Source: Marinobacter daqiaonensis (GTDB lineage: Bacteria > Pseudomonadota > Gammaproteobacteria > Pseudomonadales > Oleiphilaceae). Taken from it: 64,000 nt of DNA. A program made the position numbers and the translations under genes. Below are positions 45,802 to 53,187 of this stretch, piece by piece; position 1 is the stretch's first letter; each line of letters begins with the position of its first letter. The stretch covers positions 2,081,272 through 2,145,271 of the forward strand of contig NZ_FOYW01000001.1 of the NCBI RefSeq assembly GCF_900115285.1. The letters are read 5' to 3'. The notes under the pieces are model-generated. The model saw only the letters and a program-made list of their open reading frames with translations, was not told the origin of the DNA and made no database searches.

Positions 45802-46137
45802 TCCTTATTCACCTTGAAAATAGACTACGCTCGCAATACCGTCAGGACGACGACACGCTTGCATCGTGTTCCTTGAGCGAACGGAAATCGGTATTCCGCC
45901 CAAGCGGATGGGTAACCTTACCAAGACCGCCTGACATGTTTATGGGCCGAGAAAAGAACCGTGATTCATGTCACGGATAAAGTCCTGATAAGGTACTAAC
46001 GATGTAATACCTGTCAAAGCCCCCGGGCAACTCAGCGTTCACCAATCAAGTAATTTTGCGGTAGTCCGCAGATGTCGACTCCGAGCGGCAGGTACAACTA
46101 TACTCAGCCAAATCCACGATAATCGAAGGACCGCGCC
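45802..46137. promoter_or_regulatory. Divergent intergenic region, tad side / ACBP side
   Basis: This 336-bp region separates the DUF4892/OmpA gene (minus) from the ACBP gene (plus). It holds the palindrome described next and otherwise no clear element; promoters for both sides should lie in it. It is also where base composition returns from A+T-rich to the G+C-rich backbone. Confidence 0.5.
45959..45976. promoter_or_regulatory. CRP/Vfr-like palindrome
   Basis: The site ccgtgattcatgtcacgg is palindromic in its six-base arms (ccgtga / tcacgg) with a six-base spacer, and its core GTGA-N6-TCAC matches the half-site pattern of CRP and Vfr. It lies about 160 bp from both divergent genes. Binding is not shown. 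If real, it could link carbon status (cAMP) to the tad locus or to the acyl-CoA-binding protein. Confidence 0.5.
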
Positions 46138-46401
46138 ATGAGTGATCTTGAAACCCGCTTCAACGAAGCCGTGGATTTCATCCAGAAGGGAGAGGGCGAT
46201 GCCCGTCCCTCCAACGAACAGAAACTGGAATTTTACGCCCTCTACAAGCAGGCGACAGAGGGTGACGTTTCCGGCAAACGGCCCGGTATGATGGACTTTG
46301 TCGGTCGCGCCAAGTTCGATGCCTGGGAAAAGCTCAAGGGCATGTCCCGGGAAGAGGCCATGCAGCGTTACGTTGACCGACTGGAGGAGCTCCGGGGCTG
46401 A
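46138..46401 (+). CDS. Acyl-CoA-binding protein
   Basis: The 87-residue protein has the ACBP four-helix pattern: LETRFNEAVDFIQ, then LEFYALYKQATEGDV, then FVGRAKFDAWEKLKGMSREE. ACBP binds long-chain acyl-CoA and carries it in the cytosol; the family is common in eukaryotes and found in some bacteria. It stands alone upstream of a recombinase-like small gene. Confidence 0.93.
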   Translation: MSDLETRFNEAVDFIQKGEGDARPSNEQKLEFYALYKQATEGDVSGKRPGMMDFVGRAKFDAWEKLKGMSREEAMQRYVDRLEELRG

Positions 46402-46534
46402 CGGGATATCCGCCCGGGCGCAGGGGGCAATCCGCGACGGTTTTTTTGCGGTGGTCAAGTGCCTGTCATCTCAGGCCGTCACCATGGCACCAAGAGAGGC
46501 ACATTCTGGCCTCGCCGTCAGCAGGAAACCTCCC

Positions 46535-46924
46535 ATGCATCTGACCGAAGCGCTCGAGCGGAGCCAGCCCGGGCTGTTTTACCGCATCCAGTGCGCCATG
46601 AGCAAACACAGCCTGAACCGGCGGACCGAGCAGACCTACCTGCACTGGATATCACGGTTTGTGTATTTTCACCAGTCCAAGGCGGCGGACGCCCTGGAAA
46701 ACAAGGACCAGCACCTGTTCCTGAACTACCTGAGCGACCGGATCCAGGTCTCCCGGGCGAGGCTCAATCAGGCGCAACACGCGCTTACCCTGTTTTATGC
46801 GGATGTTCTGCAGAAGACAGATCCGGACCAGCAACCACATCTGAGCCACTATGCGAGCAAAGTTGATTACCCGGGCCGGCTTCGAGGCCCTGAAGGCGGA
46901 GATGGAACATCTCTGGCGGGTTGA
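46535..46924 (+). CDS. Stand-alone integrase core-binding (SAM-like) domain
   Basis: The 129-residue protein has the N-terminal DNA-binding domain of tyrosine recombinases like IntI (HSLNRRTEQTYLHWISRFVY and LNYLSDRIQVSRARLNQAQ), but no catalytic domain with the R-H-R-Y residues follows. The last 25 codons overlap the start of greB in another frame. The ATG follows aggaaacc. It may be a small protein conserved in this lineage or the remnant of an integrase. No attachment sites or cassette array were found. Confidence 0.68.
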   Translation: MHLTEALERSQPGLFYRIQCAMSKHSLNRRTEQTYLHWISRFVYFHQSKAADALENKDQHLFLNYLSDRIQVSRARLNQAQHALTLFYADVLQKTDPDQQPHLSHYASKVDYPGRLRGPEGGDGTSLAG

Positions 46925-47327
46925 ACGCCCGGAGGTCACCCGCAAGGTGACCTGGGCCGCGAGCCTGGGCGATCGCAGCGAAAACGCCGATTACCAGTAC
47001 AACAAGAAGCGGCTGCGTGAAATCGATCGCCGCTTTCGCTACCTGGAAAAACGCTCGCGGGAACTGAGGGTGGTGGACTACGCCCCCGAACAGGAAGACC
47101 GGGTTTTCTTCGGTGCCTGGGTGGAGGTGGAGAACGAGCAGGGAGACACCCGCCGCTTCCGCATCGTCGGTTATGACGAGCTGGATCTGGACAAGCGCTT
47201 TATCTCCATTGATTCCCCCATGGCCCGCGCACTGCTGAAGAAGCAGGTGGACGATGAGGCTATCGTCACTACGCCGGAAGGGCCGGTGGCCTGGTATGTC
47301 ACCGCTATCGACTACGAAAAAACCTGA
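46851..47327 (+). CDS. greB: Transcript cleavage factor GreB
   Basis: GreB rescues backtracked RNA polymerase by stimulating RNA cleavage. The 158-residue protein has the N-terminal coiled coil (ITRAGFEALKAEMEHLWRVE, SLGDRSENADYQYNKKRLRE) with the acidic tip residues and a C-terminal FKBP-like domain (RRFRIVGYDELDLDKRFISI). The YQYNKKRLREIDRR signature separates GreB from GreA. Its start overlaps the integrase-domain gene by 74 bp. Confidence 0.95.
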   Translation: MRAKLITRAGFEALKAEMEHLWRVERPEVTRKVTWAASLGDRSENADYQYNKKRLREIDRRFRYLEKRSRELRVVDYAPEQEDRVFFGAWVEVENEQGDTRRFRIVGYDELDLDKRFISIDSPMARALLKKQVDDEAIVTTPEGPVAWYVTAIDYEKT

Positions 47328-47349
47328 TCCCCGACCCTCTGTCCGATGC

Positions 47350-47440
47350 AAAAAAAAACCCCGCCGAAAGGCGGGGTCAAGGCTAGCGCTGTGCTGGAGG
47401 GAAAAGCAGACGGAACCTTTGTCTGCTTAACTGCTGCAGT
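47350..47440 (-). ncRNA. Candidate small RNA or antisense 3' end with intrinsic terminator
   Basis: On the minus strand a hairpin (arms 47359-47365 and 47370-47376, ccccgcc/ggcgggg, loop tttc) is followed by a run of nine T (47350-47358), a strong intrinsic terminator. Upstream of it a second hairpin (47404-47411 with 47421-47428, aagcagac/gtctgctt) and a CATAAT-like -10 box (about 47447-47452) suggest a transcript of about 90 bases. No good -35 was found. Otherwise the terminator may close the two-component operon that ends at 47941, antisense to the gene between. Confidence 0.45.
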
Positions 47441-47534
47441 GCTTATTATGCATGGTCGCTGTTAAGGCGAGGTGGCGATGGAATGACATTTTCTTCAGGA
47501 CGGCGCGGATCCCGACCGGCATCCGCCAGGCACT

Positions 47535-47588
47535 TTATCAAGGTTTTCAGGGGCTCGGCAGGGTGAGCAATTAACCCGACGGGGCAGT
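47535..47588 (-). repeat. Degenerate end of the palindromic element
   Basis: Over 54 ungapped positions this sequence matches the reverse complement of the left end of the intact element (26405-26458) at roughly two thirds of bases. Identical blocks are ttcaggggctc and aattaacc, and it ends in CAGT-AG as the element ends in CACT-AG. It is an old, partial third copy, 21 kb from the other two. Confidence 0.65.
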
Positions 47589-47659
47589 AGGTTGTATACT
47601 CTAAACAACAACCCCACTATTCCCGCAATCCAATCTCATCCATCTCAGGGAATTGCTCC

Positions 47660-47953
47660 ATGAACAGACAAGACATCGGTCAGGTCGGCCTGAAGGCCAT
47701 TGACGCTCTGGGTTATCAACTGGACCGGCTGGGCATCACCGACAAGGTGAATCGCCACAACCTGGCGGCTTTCGTGATGGCCGAGCAGCATCACCTGGAG
47801 GGCGAATGGGACAGCCTCCAGACCCGGCTGGATCGCTATCGCTCCCGTGCGGAGGACCTCCTTGACGGCCTTGAGCGCGACGGGGCTCCTGTCCTCCGGT
47901 CGGTTGCGGGACGCATCAACCGGTTCCGCAGGAGCGACTCTCAGGCCGACTGA
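47660..47953 (+). CDS. Small hypothetical protein, helical
   Basis: The 97-residue protein is predicted to be mostly helical, with heptad-like spacing (LKAIDALGYQLDRLGIT, then LEGEWDSLQTRLDRYRSRAE). It resembles short phasin-like or membrane-associated helical proteins in pattern only; no family is assigned. Its 3' end overlaps the convergent kinase gene by 13 bp. The ATG has no strong ribosome site (gggaattgctcc). Confidence 0.6.
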   Translation: MNRQDIGQVGLKAIDALGYQLDRLGITDKVNRHNLAAFVMAEQHHLEGEWDSLQTRLDRYRSRAEDLLDGLERDGAPVLRSVAGRINRFRRSDSQAD

Positions 47954-49407
47954 TCCTGTTCCTGCCGGGTTGTCGAGTCCTTGGCGGCCACCGACCTTAA
48001 CCGTTTTCTCCGGTCATGATAACGGGGCAGCGTGATCCGAACCCTTAACCCGGGGTATTCCTCTCGCCCCGGATGATGGTCGCTGACCTCAATGGTGCCC
48101 CGATGGATCTCGGCCACCGCGCTTACCAGGCTCAGGCCAAGCCCATTGCCAGGCAGGGAACGGCTCTTGCCCACCCGATAGAAACGCTGGAAGATCTTGT
48201 CTTTCTCGTCGTCCGGGACACCAACGCCGCTATCAGCCACCTCGAAGATCACGGTGTCGTCCTCCTGGCTCACCCGGATCACGATCTCGCCCCTTTCCGG
48301 GGTGTACTTGATGGCATTGTCGATCAGGTTGCTCACCATCTGGAACAACAGGTCCCGGTCCCCTTCCACGGTAATCTCACGATCAATGTCCTGGGTGAAG
48401 GTCTGGGCCTTGTCTTCCGCTACCGCCTCGTAGAGTTCACAGGCGTCGCCGACCAGGGTCCCCAGGGCCACCGGGCGGAGGTCGGCCGTCGTATTGCCGC
48501 GGGTTTCCAGGCGCGCAATCCGCAACAGGGCGTTGAAGGTGGCCAGCAGCTGATCGGCTTCCGCCACCGCCTTCGCCGCCTGATCCCGGGCCTCGTCGTT
48601 GTCCACCAGCATCAGCGTGGTCTCCAGCTGGTTGCGCAGGCGGGTCAGGGGGGTTCGCAGGTCGTGGGCAATGCTGTCCGAGACGTGGCGGATGCCTTCC
48701 ATCAGGTAGACGATCCGGTCCAGCATCTGGTTGAGGTTTTCTGCAAGCTGGTCGAAGTCGTCCTGGGTTCCCCGGGTGGGAATGCGCTGTGACAGGTGAC
48801 CGTTCATGATCTTGCGGGAGGTGTTGTTGATCACCTCGATCCGCCGGGTGGTGCTGCGACTCATCATGAAGCCCCCCAGCAATGCCAGGGCGAGGGTAAT
48901 GCCCATACCCCAGTTGATCGCGGTTTCGATCAGCTCCTTGAGGGTGTTGAGCTCATCCACATCCCGCCCCACCAGGAGCCGCAAGCCGCCCTGGACCTCG
49001 AAAATACGGGCCCGCGCCATGCGGGGCGGGCCGGACCATCCCAGGCTCTCGTCCAGGGTGAAATTGATCCAGCCACCCTGGCCCTGGGCCTCTTCAGGCC
49101 AGGAGCTCAGGTTGCCCGCCAGCTTCAGATTTTCGTCGGTGGTGAGCAGATACAGGGACTTGGCATTGGGGTCACGAGCCACCCGTTCACGAATGACCGT
49201 GATCAGGCCGTTGACACCCCGTCCCCGGTACTGCTCCGCCAGCCCCGCGATTTCCGCCTCGATGGTTTCATCGGTCTGGGCGGTCATGAAGCCGGCGGTA
49301 CGCCAATAGATGAATGCCAGCAACAGGAACACAGAGGTGGCGAACACCACCATGTAGAGCAGGGCCAGCTGAAATGTGGAGGTTCTTAGCTGACTAAGCA
49401 GTTTCAC
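47941..49407 (-). CDS. Two-component sensor histidine kinase
   Basis: The protein (488 aa from the GTG at 49407) has an N-terminal membrane helix, a periplasmic sensor (about 35-160), a second helix (about 165-185), a HAMP domain (about 185-240), the H-box VSDSIAHDLRTPLTRLRNQL and an ATPase domain (NLIDNAIKYTPERG, GLGLSLV). It is a class I kinase like QseC/PmrB/CusS. The frame is open to another GTG at 49425. It overlaps its regulator by 14 bp. The signal is unknown. Confidence 0.9.
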   Translation of the reverse strand: MKLLSQLRTSTFQLALLYMVVFATSVFLLLAFIYWRTAGFMTAQTDETIEAEIAGLAEQYRGRGVNGLITVIRERVARDPNAKSLYLLTTDENLKLAGNLSSWPEEAQGQGGWINFTLDESLGWSGPPRMARARIFEVQGGLRLLVGRDVDELNTLKELIETAINWGMGITLALALLGGFMMSRSTTRRIEVINNTSRKIMNGHLSQRIPTRGTQDDFDQLAENLNQMLDRIVYLMEGIRHVSDSIAHDLRTPLTRLRNQLETTLMLVDNDEARDQAAKAVAEADQLLATFNALLRIARLETRGNTTADLRPVALGTLVGDACELYEAVAEDKAQTFTQDIDREITVEGDRDLLFQMVSNLIDNAIKYTPERGEIVIRVSQEDDTVIFEVADSGVGVPDDEKDKIFQRFYRVGKSRSLPGNGLGLSLVSAVAEIHRGTIEVSDHHPGREEYPGLRVRITLPRYHDRRKRLRSVAAKDSTTRQEQDQSA

Positions 49408-50074
49408 GCAGCATGTATCCGGCACCTCTCACCGTCTGTAGCAGCGGGGTATCGAACTCCTTGTCGATCTTGGCCCGAAGGCGGCTGATGTGCACATCAA
49501 TAACGTTGGTCTGGGGATCGAAATGGTAATCCCATACCTTTTCCAGCAGCATGGTCCGGGTGACCACCTGACCCGCGTTGCGCATCAGGTACTCCAGCAA
49601 GCGGAATTCCCGGGGCTGGACATCGATACTCTGTCCGGCCCGCTTGACGGTCCGGGCCAGCAGGTCCATCTCCAGATCCGCCACCCGGAGCACGGTTTCG
49701 GTCTCGGCGGACTGCCGGTTCCTGCGTACCAGCGACTCGATCCGGGCCAGCAACTCGGTGAAGGAAAAGGGCTTGGTGAGGTAATCGTCGCCACCGCCAC
49801 GAAGACCTTCCACCCGGTCATCCACATCCCCCAGGGCACTGAGAATCAGCACCGGAACCTGATTTCCCGTGGCCCTGACCGTCTTGACGATGGAGAGCCC
49901 GTCCATACCCGGTAACATCCGGTCCACAATCATGATGTCGTAGTCTTCGCTGGCGGCCATCATCATTCCTTCCCTGCCGTCAGCTGCGTGATCCACCACG
50001 AAATCGGACTCCTTGAGTCCTTTCACAAGGTAGCTTGCCACGTCCTGATCGTCTTCGATTACCAGTGCTTTCAC
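49394..50074 (-). CDS. OmpR-family response regulator
   Basis: The 226-residue protein has a receiver domain with EDD near residue 7, phosphoacceptor Asp about 51 (IMIVDRMLPG) and the switch lysine in YLTKPFSF, and a winged-helix DNA-binding domain (about 130-224: LTAR-type RTVKRAGQSIDVQPREFRLL and IDVHISRLRAKIDKEF). It is the partner of the overlapping kinase. Targets are unknown; the family often controls metal, envelope or motility genes. Confidence 0.92.
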   Translation of the reverse strand: MKALVIEDDQDVASYLVKGLKESDFVVDHAADGREGMMMAASEDYDIMIVDRMLPGMDGLSIVKTVRATGNQVPVLILSALGDVDDRVEGLRGGGDDYLTKPFSFTELLARIESLVRRNRQSAETETVLRVADLEMDLLARTVKRAGQSIDVQPREFRLLEYLMRNAGQVVTRTMLLEKVWDYHFDPQTNVIDVHISRLRAKIDKEFDTPLLQTVRGAGYMLRETA

Positions 50075-50244
50075 CGGTCTTCCTCCCGCCTGACTGTGTA
50101 CTCGCGATTACAGGATCCAGGCCCCGCCGTGCGGGTGCCCTGGTACTGTTAATGTCGCCCAGAGTAAGGGCTGGCATGATTGGCTGCCAGTTACGATCCT
50201 GTAAGAGGGTGTCGTCATAGACGACGGTCAAAATTGCCCCGAAT

Positions 50245-51018
50245 TCAGCCGTCCAGCCACCCCAGGCCTGCCTCCGTGGTGGTCAGGGGCCGATATTCGG
50301 CACTTACCCAGCCATCATACCCGGCCTCGTCCAGGACCCGAAAGATGGATCGAAAGTTAATCTCGCCGGTGCCCGGCTCGTGGCGGCCCGGATTGTCCGC
50401 AAACTGGATGTGACCAATACGGGGCATCAGCCGCTGCAGTGTCCGGATCAGGTCCCCCTCCATGATCTGCATGTGGTAGAGGTCGTACTGCAGGCGGACA
50501 TTGTCCGCACCGACCTCATCAATAAGTTGCAGCACCCGGGAGGAGGTGTCCAGCATGAAGCCCGGCATATCCACACGGGAGTTGATGGCTTCCAGGCACA
50601 GGGTGATGCCCTCATCAGCCAGCCGGCCGGCGGCGTAGCGAACGTTCTCCCGCAGTGTCTCCCACTGCCTGGCCTCGTCCACACCCGGTGCCCTCAGGCC
50701 CGCCAGGCAATTGAGCCGCCGGCATTCAAGGACACGGGCGTAACGAATGGCATCCTCCACCCCCGTCCGGAATTCGGACTCCCTGCCCGGCAACGCGGCA
50801 ATGCCTCGCTCGCCGGCCTCCCAGTCGCCCGGCGGCAGGTTGAACAGCACCTGGGTCTGCCCCTGCTCACGGAGCCAGCCCGCCAGTTGCTGTTCCGGCC
50901 AGGCGTAGGGAAAAAGAAACTCCACGCCATCGAAGCCGGCATGTCGGGCAGCGGCGAACCTTTGCTCGAACGGTACCTCGTTGAACAGGAGGGTCAGGTT
51001 GGCGGCAAATCTCGGCAT
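50245..51018 (-). CDS. hyi: Hydroxypyruvate isomerase family protein
   Basis: Hyi converts hydroxypyruvate to tartronate semialdehyde. The 257-residue TIM-barrel protein shows MPRFAANLTLLFNE at the start, FDGVEFLFPYAW, LCLEAINSRVDMPGF (metal Glu) and LQYDLYHMQIMEGD (metal Asp/His), then HIQFADNPGRHEPGTGEI. The frame is open to 51120, but the ATG at 51018 gives the conserved N terminus. It lies seven bases downstream of the reductase gene that acts on its product. Glyoxylate carboligase (gcl) is not seen here. Confidence 0.92.
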   Translation of the reverse strand: MPRFAANLTLLFNEVPFEQRFAAARHAGFDGVEFLFPYAWPEQQLAGWLREQGQTQVLFNLPPGDWEAGERGIAALPGRESEFRTGVEDAIRYARVLECRRLNCLAGLRAPGVDEARQWETLRENVRYAAGRLADEGITLCLEAINSRVDMPGFMLDTSSRVLQLIDEVGADNVRLQYDLYHMQIMEGDLIRTLQRLMPRIGHIQFADNPGRHEPGTGEINFRSIFRVLDEAGYDGWVSAEYRPLTTTEAGLGWLDG

Positions 51019-51025
51019 CTGGCAG

Positions 51026-51934
51026 CTATCCTTCCTTCGATTCCGGGCGAGTGCGGCCCAGGCGGGCGCCATTAATGTGCTCCAGCTCCAACAGCAAACC
51101 ACTGTGGTCCACATCTGCATGGCCGTTGGCGACCAGGGACAGATAGGTATTATGGGCCTGCTGGGCCAGGGGTAGGGTAAGGCCCTCCGCCCTGGCCTCG
51201 TCCAGGATCATACGAAGGTCCTTGAGCTGGATACGGGCCGGGGCGCCCGGTGCGAAATCCCGGTCGATCATGCGCTGGCCATGCTGCTCGAGGATCCTGC
51301 TGCCAGCAAAGCCGCCCAGCAGGGCTTCCCGCACCGCAACCGGATCCGCTCCACCCCGGCTTGCGAGCAACAGCGCCTCCGACACCGCACCGATGGTCAC
51401 GCCGACAATCGCCTGATTGGCCAGTTTCGCCAGTTGCCCTGCCCCCACGGGTCCGATGTGAGTAACCCGGCCCAGTGCCGCAAGCACCCCCTGCACCGAT
51501 TCCAGGTGTGCGGCTTCACCACCGGCCATGATGCTGAGTGTCCCCGACTCCGCGCCCCGGGTCCCGCCGGACACCGGTGCATCCAGGTAGCCAGCGCCCC
51601 TCTCCGCCGCCATGGCAGCATGGCGGCGGGCCAGGGAGGGCTGGACGGAGCTCATGTCGATCAGCACGGCGCCTTCACCCAGGGCATCGATAACGCCCTG
51701 GCGAACCAGCACGTCCTCCACCACGTCGCCATTTTCCAGCATGGTGATGACCACGTCGGCACCCGCGACGGCTTCTGCCGGTGAAGGGGCAACGTCGGCC
51801 TGCTCTTTAAAGGGTTCGCATTTGGCAGCGGTGCGGTTCCAGAGGGTCATCCGGAAGCCAGCCGCCAGCAGATTGGCGGTCATGGGCGCACCCATGAGCC
51901 CGATGCCCAGAAAAGCGATATGGGGTCTTGCCAT
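51026..51934 (-). CDS. garR: Tartronate semialdehyde reductase (2-hydroxy-3-oxopropionate reductase)
   Basis: The 302-residue protein belongs to the beta-hydroxyacid dehydrogenase family: Rossmann motif FLGIGLMGAPMTANLLAAGF, substrate motif DAPVSGGTRGAESGTLSIM and catalytic lysine in GQLAKLANQAIVG. It reduces tartronate semialdehyde to glycerate with NAD(P)H. The neighbour hyi supports this over other family members (for example 3-hydroxyisobutyrate dehydrogenase). The frame is open to 51976; ATG 51934 gives the normal N terminus. Confidence 0.88.
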   Translation of the reverse strand: MARPHIAFLGIGLMGAPMTANLLAAGFRMTLWNRTAAKCEPFKEQADVAPSPAEAVAGADVVITMLENGDVVEDVLVRQGVIDALGEGAVLIDMSSVQPSLARRHAAMAAERGAGYLDAPVSGGTRGAESGTLSIMAGGEAAHLESVQGVLAALGRVTHIGPVGAGQLAKLANQAIVGVTIGAVSEALLLASRGGADPVAVREALLGGFAGSRILEQHGQRMIDRDFAPGAPARIQLKDLRMILDEARAEGLTLPLAQQAHNTYLSLVANGHADVDHSGLLLELEHINGARLGRTRPESKEG

Positions 51935-51952
51935 TGGCTTTCTCTCTGTAAA

Positions 51953-51990
51953 CAAAAAACGCCACCGGCCGGTCACGGCGGGTGGCGTTT
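51953..51990 (-). terminator. Intrinsic terminator after rpoH
   Basis: Arms 51957-51966 (aaacgccacc) and 51981-51990 (ggtggcgttt) pair over 10 bp. On the minus strand the stem runs into a T-rich tail (ttttttg), 25 bases past the rpoH stop. It separates rpoH from the garR-hyi operon. Confidence 0.85.
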
Positions 51991-52014
51991 ATCATAGCAG
52001 GGATCAGGCGAGGA

Positions 52015-52875
52015 TCAGGCGGCTTCCGCCATCTGCGCCCTGATCTTCTTCATGGCGTTCTTCTCAAGCTGCCGGATCCGCTCCGCGGAGACACCGTATT
52101 TGTCCGCCAACTCATGAAGTGTGGACTTGCTCTCGGTCAGCCAGCGCTCCCGGAGGATATCCTGGCTGCGCTTATCCAGGCTTTCGAGAGCCTCCATCAG
52201 GCGACTGTTGGAGTCCTCGGTCCAGTCTGACTGCTCCAGTTGGGTGGCTGGATCACTGCGGCGGTCCTCCAGGTAATAGGCCGGGGCCTGGTAGGCATTA
52301 TCGTCATCGTCATCCTGGGGGCCATCGAAGGCGGTGTCCTGGGAGGCAAGACGGCCTTCCATCTCCCGTACTACCCGCGGTTCCACACCGAGGTCACTGG
52401 CAACCGCATTGAGTTCATCCTGATTCAGCCAGGCCAGACGCTTTTTCTGGCTGCGCAGATTAAAGAACAGCTTCCGCTGGGCCTTGGTTGTGGCGACCTT
52501 GACGATCCGCCAGTTACGCAGAATGAACTCGTGAATCTCCGCCTTGATCCAGTGCACCGCGAAGGACACCAGCCGGACCCCGTACTCGGGGTTGAATCGT
52601 TTAACGGCTTTCATCAGTCCCACGTTGCCTTCCTGGATCAGGTCGGCCTGGGCCAGCCCGTAACCGGAGTAACTGCGGGCAATGTGAATAACGAAACGCA
52701 GATGGGAGAGCACCAGTGTACGCGCCGCCTCCACATCTTCGTCATAGTAGAGGCGCTCGGCAAGCTTACGCTCCTCATCCGGGGTCAGAACCGGAATGCG
52801 GGCGGCTGCCTGAATGTAGGACTCCAGGTTGGTACCCGGAACAAGACGATCGGCCAACTGTAGACTCGTACCCAT
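52015..52875 (-). CDS. rpoH: RNA polymerase heat-shock sigma factor RpoH (sigma-32)
   Basis: RpoH directs transcription of heat-shock genes. The 286-residue protein has region 2 ([40 protein letters not shown]), the RpoH box (QRKLFFNLR) and region 4.2 ([20 protein letters not shown]). ATG 52875 has a strong ribosome site (ggaggagac); six more codons are open upstream. It follows ftsX on the same strand after 312 bp, as in many gammaproteobacteria. Whether the leader folds into an RNA thermosensor was not determined. Confidence 0.96.
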   Translation of the reverse strand: MGTSLQLADRLVPGTNLESYIQAAARIPVLTPDEERKLAERLYYDEDVEAARTLVLSHLRFVIHIARSYSGYGLAQADLIQEGNVGLMKAVKRFNPEYGVRLVSFAVHWIKAEIHEFILRNWRIVKVATTKAQRKLFFNLRSQKKRLAWLNQDELNAVASDLGVEPRVVREMEGRLASQDTAFDGPQDDDDDNAYQAPAYYLEDRRSDPATQLEQSDWTEDSNSRLMEALESLDKRSQDILRERWLTESKSTLHELADKYGVSAERIRQLEKNAMKKIRAQMAEAA

Positions 52876-53187
52876 GTGTCTCCTCCCTCCCAAGCGGTCT
52901 ATGGCAAAAAATGAATCAATAGACCGCCAAAACTGGTAAATATATTCCGGCTCACAGTACTCGAAAACATTGAACTTACATCAGATCTGGAGCCGGATAT
53001 GTAGCCATAATCATGTCACTCTGGCTACTCGCATCTGCATTATGCCACACTCCGTTACGTTCAGTGACTAACATAGGTTTAACTACGGAAATCCCGCCAT
53101 ACGGTGTTTCCCTAACGCAGCATTGTCTTCCGCGGCCATCGCCCCCACCGTCTCTGCGCCTGGCAAGCCTTCGGCTCCAGCCAGAAA
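52876..53187 (-). promoter_or_regulatory. rpoH leader and promoter region
   Basis: This 312-bp stretch between ftsX and rpoH holds the promoters of rpoH. It is A+T-rich near 52905-52975 (for example gaatatattt on the minus strand). A hairpin with arms ctggc/gccag around agcc/ggct follows the ftsX stop. No clean sigma-E or sigma-70 box could be fixed by eye. Confidence 0.45.

Larger units (their letters stand above)
47328..47659. other. Intergenic region with terminator, hairpin and repeat remnant
   Basis: This 332-bp stretch between greB and the small gene at 47660 carries the minus-strand terminator/sRNA candidate (47350-47440) and the degenerate palindromic-element end (47535-47588). Between them no gene was seen. 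The last 60 bp before 47660 are A+T-rich and probably hold that gene's promoter. Confidence 0.6.

Noticed and set aside
46402..46534. Integron cassette array or attachment site next to the integrase-like gene
   Set aside because: No attC-like repeats or GTTRRRY series were found near the gene, and the catalytic domain is missing.
47359..47376. Hairpin as terminator of greB
   Set aside because: On the plus strand the stem is followed by tcaaggc, not a U tract; the T run is only on the minus strand.
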